This document shows, one piece after another, positions 26,337-33,971 of a stretch of 64,000 nucleotides of DNA. The translations under genes were made by a program, and so were the position numbers. Origin of the DNA: Crocinitomicaceae bacterium (GTDB lineage: Bacteria; Bacteroidota; Bacteroidia; Flavobacteriales_D; Crocinitomicaceae); NCBI GenBank assembly GCA_023957475.1, contig JAMLHA010000006.1, positions 116,841 to 180,840 on the forward strand. Reading direction: 5' to 3'. Each line of letters starts with the position of its first letter. The first letter of the stretch is position 1. The notes below the pieces were generated by a model, which saw only the letters and a list, made by a program, of their open reading frames with translations, was not told where the DNA came from and ran no database searches.

Positions 26337-27085
26337 CTTTTTTGATAAATCTCCAACTCACCTTTTATCAACTCAAAACATTTCTCTCTTAATTCTTCAA
26401 CTGATTTTTCTTGCACCTCATCAACGGTGATAATGGGGTGAAATACTTCTTTAGCAAATCCTGGGCGACAAGAGCCTAACCAATTTGTTGGATCAGAAAA
26501 CAATTGAAAATGATTTACAAAAGTAATGGGTAAAATGGGTGTGCCTGTTTCTTTGGCCAATCGAAAAGCTCCGTCTTTGAATGGCAACATCAGAGGGCGT
26601 TCGTGATCGGGAATACCTCCTTCGGGAAAAACAACAATAGACCAACCTTCTTCAATTTTTTGTTTGGCAAGTTCCATGGTTATTTTTGTTTTGGATTTAT
26701 TTCCCCTGTAAACCGGAATGTTGTAATTTAAAAAGTAATACTTTATGATTGGATAAGAAAGTATCTCACTTTTACCTAAAAACACATGTGGAAATCGCCC
26801 AAGAACAGAGGGGGATAAGAAAATATCACCATAAGAAGAATGATTGGCTACGATGATGTAACCTCTTTTGGGTATTTTTTCTCTATAGATAACTTTTGGT
26901 GGCCAAATTACCAATATTCGAAAGACTACACTCCACGAAGCAAATAAATAGAACGCTATTTTGTGTAACGGTTTTTTTGCCGTTGTTAAGGTTAAAAAAG
27001 GGAAAAGCAAAATGGCCGTAACAATAAACAATATCATCACATAGAGCTTATAAACGAAATAAAAGACACCCTTTATGTAGCTCAT
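26324..27085 (-). CDS. 1-acyl-sn-glycerol-3-phosphate acyltransferase family protein (PlsC-like)
   Basis: 253 aa with N-terminal membrane segments. The acyltransferase motif H-x4-D is present in ANHSSYGDIF near residue 80, and the substrate motif FPEGGIPD near 157. PlsC adds the second acyl chain to lysophosphatidic acid at the inner membrane; ornithine-lipid or lipid A acyltransferases share these motifs. It overlaps the upstream FkbM methyltransferase gene by 4 bp (ATGA), so they form a two-gene operon. It is convergent with the RlmI-like gene. Confidence 0.88.
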   Translation of the reverse strand: MSYIKGVFYFVYKLYVMILFIVTAILLFPFLTLTTAKKPLHKIAFYLFASWSVVFRILVIWPPKVIYREKIPKRGYIIVANHSSYGDIFLSPSVLGRFPHVFLGKSEILSYPIIKYYFLNYNIPVYRGNKSKTKITMELAKQKIEEGWSIVVFPEGGIPDHERPLMLPFKDGAFRLAKETGTPILPITFVNHFQLFSDPTNWLGSCRPGFAKEVFHPIITVDEVQEKSVEELREKCFELIKGELEIYQKSQSR

Positions 27086-27915
27086 TTCAACTCGTTATTA
27101 TATGTAAAAATATAATTTTTGCGTTTTGAATTGGTTTCAATAGCAGAAAGTGTACCATCATCATTGATATAACTCTTTTGATACTGCATTTTTTGCATAA
27201 AATCAAGTACTTTCATTGCATTTTCATCGTTGTCCAATACCTCCAACAAAATAGTAGGATGATACTGCTTAATCGTGTCAACCATTCCATTTAAAACAGA
27301 CAATTCATGTCCTTCAACGTCTATTTTAATAAAATCAATCTTCGTCAACGGTTTTGTTTTCAAGTAATTATCAATGGTGTTTACTGGCACTTCTTCACTT
27401 GTTGCGTTGTCAATTTTCTTTGTTGAAACCATCCCTAAATTTCCCTCTGAAAAGTCATAATACAAGCGGATAGAACCAACACTATCACCAACAGCTTGTT
27501 TTTCTAATACTATAGTTGAAAAAGAATTGAGAGCAATATTTTCTTGAAAACGCTCAAAATTGACAGAAAACGGTTCAAAACTGATGATTTTCCCTTCTTT
27601 TTGAATGGTTTTTGCCGAAAAAAGTGAAAAAAGCCCAATATTCCCACCTATATCTATTACAACACTATCCGATTTAAGAAAATGACTCATTGCTTTTAGT
27701 TCTGCCGATTCATAGGTTCGTAAAAAAAAGATATTAGCCTGAATCCAATCATCTAAGAAAAGCTTTAGCTGAACATCATTGAATTTTACAGTTATTTGAA
27801 CATTTTTAAACAAATTGAGGGGTACAATTATACGATGATAAACCCCAAAAAACTTGGGTTTAAAAAAGTTAAATCGAAAAATCCATCTAAGAAAATAGGC
27901 TAATAAAATTCGCAT
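27082..27915 (-). CDS. FkbM-family SAM-dependent methyltransferase
   Basis: 277 aa. SAM-binding motif VVIDIGGNIGLFSLFSA near residue 85 and the family segment IDFIKIDVEGHELSVLNG near residue 195. FkbM enzymes methylate hydroxyl groups of glycans, lipids or secondary metabolites; the substrate here is unknown. The coupling to a lipid acyltransferase points to a lipid or surface glycan. The first gene of the operon, with a promoter-like sequence about 20 nt upstream. Confidence 0.87.
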   Translation of the reverse strand: MRILLAYFLRWIFRFNFFKPKFFGVYHRIIVPLNLFKNVQITVKFNDVQLKLFLDDWIQANIFFLRTYESAELKAMSHFLKSDSVVIDIGGNIGLFSLFSAKTIQKEGKIISFEPFSVNFERFQENIALNSFSTIVLEKQAVGDSVGSIRLYYDFSEGNLGMVSTKKIDNATSEEVPVNTIDNYLKTKPLTKIDFIKIDVEGHELSVLNGMVDTIKQYHPTILLEVLDNDENAMKVLDFMQKMQYQKSYINDDGTLSAIETNSKRKNYIFTYNNELK

Positions 27916-27933
27916 GATATCAATTTATAGTTG

Positions 27934-27963
27934 TAAAAATAGATATTTAGAATAAAAAAGCAA
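27934..27963 (-). promoter_or_regulatory. Promoter of the FkbM-acyltransferase operon
   Basis: Minus strand TTG (27963-27961), a 19-nt spacer, then TATTTTTA (27941-27934; 7 of 8 matches to TAnnTTTG). The start codon is at 27915. Confidence 0.55.
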
Positions 27964-28006
27964 CTCATAAAATTTTTAATCGTCTATTAAGAAAAATCGA
28001 ACTATT

Positions 28007-28885
28007 ATGAAAACACTATTTTTAACAATCGTTTTATTTGTAGGTATCGCACATCTTTCAGATGTTAATGCACAATGTAGTGTGTCCGTAAAAGATAGCC
28101 TACATGCCAATGGAGAATTTGTTTTGAATGTAAAAGATCCAATTGGCGTAGCTCCATTCACTTTCACTTGGATTATTGTTGATGGAAACAACCAACCTCT
28201 TCCTCACTGGGAAAGTTCCGATCATGATTCTGTTAAAATTGATATGAGCGTATTGCAAAATGCTTATGGTTGCGTATCTTATTCTCTTTGTATGACTGAT
28301 AACTCTGGTTGTCAAACGTGTGTGCAAGACACATCTTTAGTAGATGTAAGTTTTCCTTGCTTTTCTCAGTTTAACACAAGTATAGTTGGTACAAATCAAG
28401 TTTCATTAACGCTTGTGAGTGATATTCCACCATTTTTAATCTTAAATCAGATTATTACTTGGACAGATGGAGATAATACGAGTCAATCAGCTCCATATTT
28501 GGGTCCAGGAACCGTTATTACTTATAATCCAGGACCAAACCCAACAACTGACAAATTTGATGTTTGCATTATGTCAATTCTTCAAACTGGTGGTTGTATC
28601 TTCTGTGATTTAGTGAAATACACGAATAATTTAGGAATTAAGGATGTATCGTTGAAATCTGTGCAAATTGCACCAAACCCGGTTAATGCATCAGCAACTA
28701 TTAAGAGCCCAACGATTATTCAGTCAATACAGGTGTTTAACGCTTTGGGTCAAAGTATTGCAATTGATTCGAATATCACCAATAAAGAAGCTGTGCTGCA
28801 TTTTGAAGATGTATCACGAGGAGTCTATATCGTAAGAATACAAACTGAAAGCGGGGCGGTTGAAAGAAGATTGATAAAAGAATAA
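28007..28885 (+). CDS. Cys-rich secreted protein with a T9SS sorting domain
   Basis: 292 aa. Signal peptide 1-22 (cleavage near NAQCS). The middle (23-210) is beta-rich with many cysteines (for example YSLCMTDNSGCQTCVQD), resembling a SprB/PKD-like repeat. The C-terminal part from about 216 is a type A T9SS sorting domain (IAPNPVNASATI, IQVFNALGQSI, DVSRGVYIVRIQTESG). It is predicted to be an extracellular or surface protein; function unknown. A terminator follows directly. Confidence 0.82.
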   Translation: MKTLFLTIVLFVGIAHLSDVNAQCSVSVKDSLHANGEFVLNVKDPIGVAPFTFTWIIVDGNNQPLPHWESSDHDSVKIDMSVLQNAYGCVSYSLCMTDNSGCQTCVQDTSLVDVSFPCFSQFNTSIVGTNQVSLTLVSDIPPFLILNQIITWTDGDNTSQSAPYLGPGTVITYNPGPNPTTDKFDVCIMSILQTGGCIFCDLVKYTNNLGIKDVSLKSVQIAPNPVNASATIKSPTIIQSIQVFNALGQSIAIDSNITNKEAVLHFEDVSRGVYIVRIQTESGAVERRLIKE

Positions 28886-28907
28886 TAAATTTTGTGTTAG
28901 AGTTAGG

Positions 28908-28933
28908 AAAGGAGCCATTTGGCTCCTTTTTTT
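28908..28933 (+). terminator. Intrinsic terminator
   Basis: AAAGGAGCC and GGCTCCTTT with an ATTT loop, then T7. Confidence 0.9.
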
Positions 28934-28947
28934 ATGCCAGAACTTAT

Positions 28948-29187
28948 AAGAGGGATTATTTCATGATCCCATTTTGGGGAGAACATCAAACAAAACAATC
29001 AGTGGCTAAAGCCATTTTTTGTTATCAGAAAACTCTTATGAAAATGAATTTTCAACGATTGATTTGTAAGAGGGATTATTTCATGATCCCGTTTTGGGGA
29101 AGACATCAAACAAAACAATAAGTGGCTAAAGCCGTTTTTTGTTATCAGAAAACTCTTATGAAAATGAATTTTCAACGATCTTTCTGG
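28948..29187 (+). repeat. Two tandem 120-bp repeats, each with a terminator-like hairpin
   Basis: Unit 1 at 28948-29067 and unit 2 at 29068-29187 differ at only a few positions until the last dozen bases. Each has GGGAT...ATCCC, then CAAACAAAACAAT, then a TGGCTAAAGCC hairpin and a T-run. An open frame of 75 aa crosses both units (KRDYFMIPFWG twice) but merely follows the repeat and is not a credible protein. The CAAACAAAACAATAAG-hairpin-T6 part is also found once in inverted orientation at 29187-29231. Confidence 0.85.
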
Positions 29188-29191
29188 TAAC

Positions 29192-29216
29192 AAAAAAAGA
29201 CTGCTGGCGCAGTCTC
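29192..29216 (-). terminator. Minus-strand intrinsic terminator beside the tRNA-like fragment
   Basis: Minus strand AGACTGC and GCAGTCT (29198-29215) with a GCCA loop, followed by seven T. It has no coding gene upstream on that strand. It is placed as the terminator of a tRNA gene whose 3' end seems to remain at 29231-29244. Confidence 0.75.
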
Positions 29217-29230
29217 TTATTGTTTTGTTT

Positions 29231-29244
29231 GCGGAGAGAGAGGC
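29231..29244 (-). other. Possible attachment site: 3' end of a tRNA-Ser gene
   Basis: On the minus strand CCTCTCTCTCCGC matches the end of the T arm plus acceptor stem expected for a Bacteroidota tRNA-Ser. It is followed by a short AT-rich spacer and a strong terminator. The rest of the tRNA (T loop, anticodon) is not there. A tyrosine recombinase gene starts about 165 bp away, the usual arrangement at an att site left by integration into a tRNA 3' end. Recognition by eye only. Confidence 0.45.
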
Positions 29245-29408
29245 TCTTTCTCTATAACCTTATTAAATCATATTAAACAATCAAAATTCTTATTATCAAT
29301 TAAATAGTAGTTTTAAAGCAATCATAGAATATCATTAATTATTATTGCATATCACATTTTTAGTCCCTATTTTTAGCTTTTAAAATAAAATAAGGGACTA
29401 AAATTAAT

Positions 29409-30704
29409 ATGAATATCAAAAGAAATTTACTGTTTTTCATCGATAAAGAGGGTACAAAAGAAAAAGGATATAAACCTGATGGGAAGCTACGTCTCAGAAT
29501 ACGATACAATAAGAATAAGGTTGACTTTAATGTAGGATATCGTGTTGATATTGATAAATGGAATCTTGAAATGCAACGGTGCAAACCAGGAACTTCTCAC
29601 GGTGTAAAAAAGATTGTAGCAACTGAAATAAACAGAGAAATTCAACGGTTAGAAGATATTTCGAATGATACTTTTAAAGCATTTGAGGTCCATAGTAAAA
29701 CACCAACAATAGAAGAATTCAGAAGTTGTTTTAATAACATTTCCATACAAGGATTAGGAATAGATCCAACAAGTAAACAAATAACAATATCGTTTTTCAA
29801 AATCTTTGATGAATTTGTTCGTGAATGTGGTATTCAGAGTAATTGGACAGCAGCTACATATGAGAAATTTGCAGCAACAAGAAATCATTTATGGAATTTT
29901 GATTCTAATCTCAATTTCGAAGTATTGAATGACTCCAAATTATCAGAATACGTTAACTTCTTGAGAGACGTCAGAAATATGCGTAACAGTACTATTGGAA
30001 AACAAATGGGATTTTTAAAATGGTTTCTCAAATGGGCAAAAAAGAAAGGATACAATGAACATACTGATTTTGAAACATACAAACCGAAACTCAAGACCAC
30101 ACAAAAAAAAGTAATTTTTCTTACATGGGAAGAATTAACTCAATTAAGAGATTTTGAAATTCCTGAGCAAAAGAAATATCTTGACAGAGTACGTGACGTA
30201 TTTTTATTTCAATGTTTTACAGGATTAAGATATTCTGATGTATTTAATCTCAAGCGAACAGACGTTAAAGAAAATTATATTGAGGTAACAACAGTTAAGA
30301 CAGCCGACAGTTTAGTTATCGAGCTGAATGATTTTAGTAGAAAAATCCTTGAGAAGTATAAGGATATTCATTTCGAAAAAGACAAAGTGTTACCAGTTAT
30401 TACAAATCAAAAAATGAATGACTATCTGAAAGAATTAGCAGAACTGGCAGAAATTAATGACCCTGTAAGAGAAACCTACTTCAAAGGAAACGAAAGAATT
30501 GATGTCGTAACACCGAAATATTCTCTTCTCGGAACACATGCAGGAAGAAGAACATTTATCTGCAATGCCCTTTCACTGGGAATCCCTCCACACGTAGTAA
30601 TGAAATGGACGGGACACAGCGATTACAAAGCTATGAAACCATATATAGATATTGCTGATGACATTAAAGTAAATGCAATGAATAAGTTTAATCAATTGAA
30701 ATAA
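29409..30704 (+). CDS. Tyrosine recombinase / site-specific integrase (Bacteroidota type)
   Basis: 431 aa. An N-terminal Arm-type and SAM-like domain (about 1-215; FFKIFDEFVRECGIQSNWTAATYEKF) is followed by a C-terminal catalytic domain. Catalytic residues: Arg in FTGLRYSDVF near 274, His-x-x-Arg in THAGRRTF near 377-380, His in WTGHSDYKAM near 401, and nucleophile Tyr in KPYIDI near 411. The length and order match integrases of Bacteroidota mobile islands and conjugative elements. It appears intact. It lies next to a possible tRNA-Ser att fragment and reads away from it. Confidence 0.9.
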   Translation: MNIKRNLLFFIDKEGTKEKGYKPDGKLRLRIRYNKNKVDFNVGYRVDIDKWNLEMQRCKPGTSHGVKKIVATEINREIQRLEDISNDTFKAFEVHSKTPTIEEFRSCFNNISIQGLGIDPTSKQITISFFKIFDEFVRECGIQSNWTAATYEKFAATRNHLWNFDSNLNFEVLNDSKLSEYVNFLRDVRNMRNSTIGKQMGFLKWFLKWAKKKGYNEHTDFETYKPKLKTTQKKVIFLTWEELTQLRDFEIPEQKKYLDRVRDVFLFQCFTGLRYSDVFNLKRTDVKENYIEVTTVKTADSLVIELNDFSRKILEKYKDIHFEKDKVLPVITNQKMNDYLKELAELAEINDPVRETYFKGNERIDVVTPKYSLLGTHAGRRTFICNALSLGIPPHVVMKWTGHSDYKAMKPYIDIADDIKVNAMNKFNQLK

Positions 30705-30711
30705 TTTAATC

Positions 30712-31434
30712 ATGATGAAAATCGTTGAAGAACCAAAATTATTAACTAAAGAAGAACAATTTGTTTCTAATATATTGGATGTAAATTCATTAGATAAAGT
30801 TTGTTTTTTTTGTAAAGAATTGGGATATGCTGATATAGCAGAGTTCATTAGAAAATTTGATTTAGAATTTGAATCAACTTATAATTATAGTATAGATCAA
30901 CTAATTGATACTTCATTTCCTAATAGATATCAAAAATTTAAACAAAGCAAAGCTTCTCCATATGCTCCAATTCCTACATATAAGTCCATAAGATCTATTG
31001 TATTAGATATATTTTTTCCTCATAAAGTGTTTAATCACATTATGTCTGAAAGAATAAAATATTGGTTTAATGATTCGACTAAAACTCTAACACAATTAAT
31101 ACACAAACGAAATTTGATTAACGCATATCTTAATTTATTAAGTGCGAATAAACTCAACTATGATGTAAATATTAGAGAAATAGCAGAATTTGAACTCAAA
31201 AACTGTGAAAGTAAGTATAGCTTCATTGAAGATTCCGATGAACGGTACATCTCTATGAGCACAGCAATCAAAATATATAAATTATGCAATGACCATCAAT
31301 TTGAAAAATCAAATGAAGAAGACTTCTATTATTTTTTAAATCTTAAAAAAGTGTTTCCAAAAAATTTCATTAAAGAAAATGAAAAAATGAGAGTTTATGA
31401 AGTATTAAGAAGAACTGAGGTAAAAAACAAATAA
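30712..31434 (+). CDS. Hypothetical protein downstream of the integrase
   Basis: 240 aa, 7 nt after the integrase stop, so probably co-transcribed. It is rich in Lys, Asn, Ile and aromatic residues and predicted helical. A CFFCKELG pair of cysteines lies near residue 28, and there is no signal peptide. I do not recognise a family. The frame ends eight bases before the IS110 transposase stop, so its C-terminus may have been altered by insertion of that element (see the IS entry). It might be an accessory gene of the island. Confidence 0.65.
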   Translation: MMKIVEEPKLLTKEEQFVSNILDVNSLDKVCFFCKELGYADIAEFIRKFDLEFESTYNYSIDQLIDTSFPNRYQKFKQSKASPYAPIPTYKSIRSIVLDIFFPHKVFNHIMSERIKYWFNDSTKTLTQLIHKRNLINAYLNLLSANKLNYDVNIREIAEFELKNCESKYSFIEDSDERYISMSTAIKIYKLCNDHQFEKSNEEDFYYFLNLKKVFPKNFIKENEKMRVYEVLRRTEVKNK

Positions 31435-31441
31435 AAACCGA

Positions 31442-32413
31442 TTAATTTTCTACTAGAACACTTCTAAAATTTACATCGTATGGCAATCTGTTTTTTACAA
31501 TAGAAAAAGCTTGTTTTAATAACTTATTACATACGGCTATTAATGCTAGCTTTTTGCTTTTCCCTTTAGCTACAAGTCTATCAAAAAGGGCTTTGCAAGC
31601 TACATTATATTTACAAGCATTAAAGCTACATAAAAACAGTAAATTTCTTAGCTTTGGGTTTCCCATTTTACTTATCCTTGGGCGTCCCTTAACACTACTT
31701 CCTGATTGCTTTATTACTGGTGTAATACCTGCGTAACTACATAACTCCTTCGAGCTTTCAAAACGGGTAAAACCATCGGTAAAAACCAATAACATTAAAG
31801 CTGTTTTATCTCCAATACCTGGGATGGTCTTTAACAGTGTTAACGATTCTTGATGCTCTAATTTAACATTATTAAGCAATTGTTCTTCTAAAATTCCCAT
31901 CTCTTTTTTTAAGCTTTTTAGTTGACGCTTTAAAGATCTAACAACTTCTTTTGACGGGTTTCCCAGAACTTCTTCGCCATGTATTTTGTTTTTTAATTGT
32001 GTGCTCTGCTTTGTATAAATACTAAGTAATCGCGATAATTGCAAGCTGTCTTGTTGACTCTTAGATTGCCCAAACCACAAACTTGGATTAAGATCTGTTG
32101 CATAAGCTTGTATCATTTTTGAATCGCTCTTATCGGTCTTTATTTTTGATAATTGCATCTGGATATATCGCTTAATTTTCAATGGGTTTACAATACATAC
32201 ACCTTGATCATGCTCTAATAAAAAGTAGGCCAATCGTAAATGATAATATCCTGTCGCTTCCATAACACATATCGTGTTTGAGTCTAGTAATTTTAGAAGC
32301 TTTTTAAAGCCCGACACACTGTTGGTAAATTGATAATAAGTACGATTATTATCGCACACATCAAAGACATCTTTACTAATGTCTATTCCAAAATAATTCT
32401 TATCTTTATTCAT
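31442..32413 (-). CDS. IS110-family transposase (RNA-guided DEDD recombinase)
   Basis: 323 aa, full length. The N-terminal RuvC-like DEDD domain has candidate acidic residues D11 (FGIDISKD), E52 (CVMEATGYYH), and D94/D97 (KTDKSDSKM). A coiled-coil linker spans about 150-195. The C-terminal Transposase_20 domain has IPGIGDKTALMLL near 205 and SYAGITPVIKQSGSS...RPRISKMGN, which carries the serine thought to form the covalent DNA link in this family. It appears functional. Confidence 0.93.
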   Translation of the reverse strand: MNKDKNYFGIDISKDVFDVCDNNRTYYQFTNSVSGFKKLLKLLDSNTICVMEATGYYHLRLAYFLLEHDQGVCIVNPLKIKRYIQMQLSKIKTDKSDSKMIQAYATDLNPSLWFGQSKSQQDSLQLSRLLSIYTKQSTQLKNKIHGEEVLGNPSKEVVRSLKRQLKSLKKEMGILEEQLLNNVKLEHQESLTLLKTIPGIGDKTALMLLVFTDGFTRFESSKELCSYAGITPVIKQSGSSVKGRPRISKMGNPKLRNLLFLCSFNACKYNVACKALFDRLVAKGKSKKLALIAVCNKLLKQAFSIVKNRLPYDVNFRSVLVEN

Positions 32414-32580
32414 AACAAAAAATAATTGTAAAGAGCCAATCTACTGTGAATTCAACAACTTGAAATCGAAGTCAAATGCTTCATAGAACTGAACGAATTT
32501 AAAGTAGAAAAGAGAGGGGATTATCAATGTTGACGAAATCTAGGTTTCTGTGTATATAATAACCTTACTCCTCTCTTTGG
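32414..32580 (-). ncRNA. Candidate IS110 bridge RNA region
   Basis: Non-coding stretch directly upstream of the transposase, where IS110-group elements encode the bridge RNA. Two long-range stems enclose two large loops. Stem 1 is AAAGAGAGG (32509-32517) with CCTCTCTTT (32570-32578), loop about 52 nt. Stem 2 is TCTACT (32443-32448) with AGTAGA (32503-32508), continued by GAATTC (32451-32456) with GAATTT (32495-32500), loop about 38 nt. This fits the two-loop (target and donor) architecture. Exact transcript ends and guide segments are not determined. Confidence 0.5.
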
Positions 32581-32747
32581 TTCTTTATGATTTATATATC
32601 TTAAATTTAGTATTTTTGTTTAAAATGCTAACTTAAGAAGTATGTAATCAATTGTTTTTCAATTACACTTCGATACATCGAACTGTTTTTTGTAACAGTT
32701 TCATAGAAGTTGCCCGGCAGGAACGACCACTTTAAGCCAATTTGGAA

Positions 32748-32781
32748 CAAAAAAGAAGCCCCACAAATGCGGAGCTTCTTT
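32748..32781 (-). terminator. Intrinsic terminator of the HU gene
   Basis: Minus strand AAAGAAGCTCC and GGGGCTTCTTT (one G-U) around a short loop, then a T-run. Confidence 0.8.
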
Positions 32782-32801
32782 ATATAGATTTCTATTCTGT
32801 T

Positions 32802-33121
32802 TTATTTCTTAACCGTAACCTTTCCAGTTAATTCAGAACCTGCCTTAAAGCGTACTTTTTTCTTTGCCTGTATTTTTAACGGTTCGCCTGTGCGTGGGTT
32901 TCTTCCCGTACGTGCTGGCACGTCTTGAACATCCCACGAACCGAAGCCGATTAACGTAATTTTATCGCCTTTAGCTAATGTTTCTTTTATCGTACTTTCA
33001 AACGCTTCTAAAAACGCTTTTGCTTCTTTTTGCTGTCCCTGCACTAACGTTTGGTCTTCAAAAGCAGTGCTTTTTCTTCTGTTTTGTCGGCTATCGCTTT
33101 TACTAATTCTGTTTTGTTCAT
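32802..33121 (-). pseudogene. HU-family DNA-binding protein, frameshifted
   Basis: The normal HU start is present at 33121 (MNKTELVKAIADKTEE), but this frame stops after 25 codons. The rest of HU continues in another frame: KAFLEAFESTIKETLAKGDK, GFGSWDVQDVPARTGRNPRTG, KVRFKAGSELTGKV. The frame change lies at a GAAGAAAAAGC run at the edge of a 42-bp repeat (33036-33077) inserted between helix 1 and helix 2. One extra A would restore a single frame with about 12 foreign residues. A GTG at 33044 could start an 80-aa truncated form. It may be a pseudogene, a sequencing error or a programmed slip. Confidence 0.75.
33036..33077 (-). repeat. 42-bp interspersed repeat, copy 1 (in HU)
   Basis: Minus strand from AGAAAAAGC through GAAGACCAAACG to GTGCAGGGA. 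It matches 40569-40610 at 39 of 42 positions. In this copy GCACT and AGTGC near the two ends are inverted. It is located inside the HU coding region, where normal HU proteins have no such segment. Confidence 0.75.
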
Positions 33122-33159
33122 AGTTATTTGAATTACCTGTTATCTAATATCCAGTTCTG

Positions 33160-33585
33160 TTATTCAATCATATGTTGCATATGGTTGAACAAATTGTTTA
33201 CTAATATAGAATCGCTTAAAAAGAAAGAGGTATAAGGTGTTTTTTGATTTACTTTCTTTAAGAAAGTAATAATTTCCTTTAATTCTTCTGATGAAAAAGT
33301 AGCCATAGTATTATAGAAATTCATTTCAATGAAGTTATCAATATTTATCCTCTGCATTCTCTTTTCTACTTCTTTTGAATCCCAACCTTTTTCTTTTGCT
33401 GTACGTTCAATAAAATATGTACAAGTTTGAGCATAATGTTCTTTAATCTTAGTTATTTTAATGATTTCATCAATAAGCACCTGATTTTCTTCTGTTGCCA
33501 TATCCATAGGAGGGGGAGGTCCTTGTGAAAAAGCAATTGATTGTATCACACAAACAAAGAAAATAGAGAAAATTTGTTTTAACAT
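33160..33585 (-). CDS. Small secreted protein, DUF2059-like; possible immunity or accessory gene
   Basis: 141 aa with a signal peptide ending near AFSQ. The mature part is helical; the C-terminal pattern FSSEELKEIITFLKKVNQKTPYTSF resembles DUF2059 proteins, a secreted family of unknown function. It is the last gene of the minus-strand Rhs cassette run, 30 nt after the 116-aa gene. By position it may be a second immunity or accessory gene of the last tip cassette, but nothing in the sequence proves this. Confidence 0.65.
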   Translation of the reverse strand: MLKQIFSIFFVCVIQSIAFSQGPPPPMDMATEENQVLIDEIIKITKIKEHYAQTCTYFIERTAKEKGWDSKEVEKRMQRINIDNFIEMNFYNTMATFSSEELKEIITFLKKVNQKTPYTSFFLSDSILVNNLFNHMQHMIE

Positions 33586-33615
33586 ACTTAATTAAATTTA
33601 AAGTTATTTAATGAG

Positions 33616-33966
33616 CTACCAACAACACTTATCCGTTACAATGCGTTTATCAATAACACGGCTAAAAGTAGGAAACCATACAGAATATTCAATCGTAACA
33701 CATTCCACCTTTTTCATATCTTCAAGAGATTTATTTTTTAAGAACATAAAATCAACTAAGTGAGTATATTTTTTACTTTCTACAGTATATGAATAATGCA
33801 TATATTTTGTACCTCGTGTATTTCCTTCTTTAAAGAATTTTGCGCAAGTTGTTTCACTATTTATATAAATTACATTTAAAAAAATAATCCAACAAGTTAT
33901 AGGGATAATAAACCACAGCGAAAATTTCAACCAACCTGTTACTGTCTTATTCTTTGTCCTTAGCAT
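33616..33966 (-). CDS. Candidate immunity protein of orphan tip 4 (one-TM)
   Basis: 116 aa. One membrane segment near residues 13-32 (KFSLWFIIPITCWIIFLNVI) is followed by an extracytoplasmic domain. It is homologous to the 113-aa protein at 35476-35817: both have TTC-K/F after the membrane segment, a KKYxxxxxx core, then ECVTIEYS / ECIEMEYS and VIDKRIV / VTDKRVR near the end. Each of the two follows directly on one of two homologous Rhs tips (here a 5-nt gap). That pairing is the argument for immunity; no experimental family is known to me. Confidence 0.65.
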   Translation of the reverse strand: MLRTKNKTVTGWLKFSLWFIIPITCWIIFLNVIYINSETTCAKFFKEGNTRGTKYMHYSYTVESKKYTHLVDFMFLKNKSLEDMKKVECVTIEYSVWFPTFSRVIDKRIVTDKCCW

Positions 33967-33971
33967 AGCTA

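Larger units (their letters stand above)
31411..32708 (-). mobile_element. IS110-family insertion sequence (ends approximate)
   Basis: Contains one intact transposase and a structured non-coding region upstream of it. IS110 elements lack inverted repeats and target duplications, so the ends cannot be read directly. The limits given are the positions where short words from the second loop of the putative bridge RNA recur: AGAACTGA at 31411-31418 and TTCATAGAA at 32700-32708. The safe minimum is the transposase plus its upstream RNA region (31442 to about 32600). Confidence 0.55.

Noticed and set aside
28894..29121. 75-aa open frame with a repeated KRDYFMIPFWG motif
   Set aside because: It starts in the terminator of the preceding gene and simply follows the 120-bp tandem DNA repeat. 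No family, signal or start context supports a protein.
28948..29187. CRISPR-like array
   Set aside because: Only two long near-identical units with no spacers between and no cas genes nearby.
31411..32708. Terminal inverted repeats of the IS element
   Set aside because: None could be found by eye; this agrees with the IS110 group, which lacks them, so a classical DDE element is excluded.
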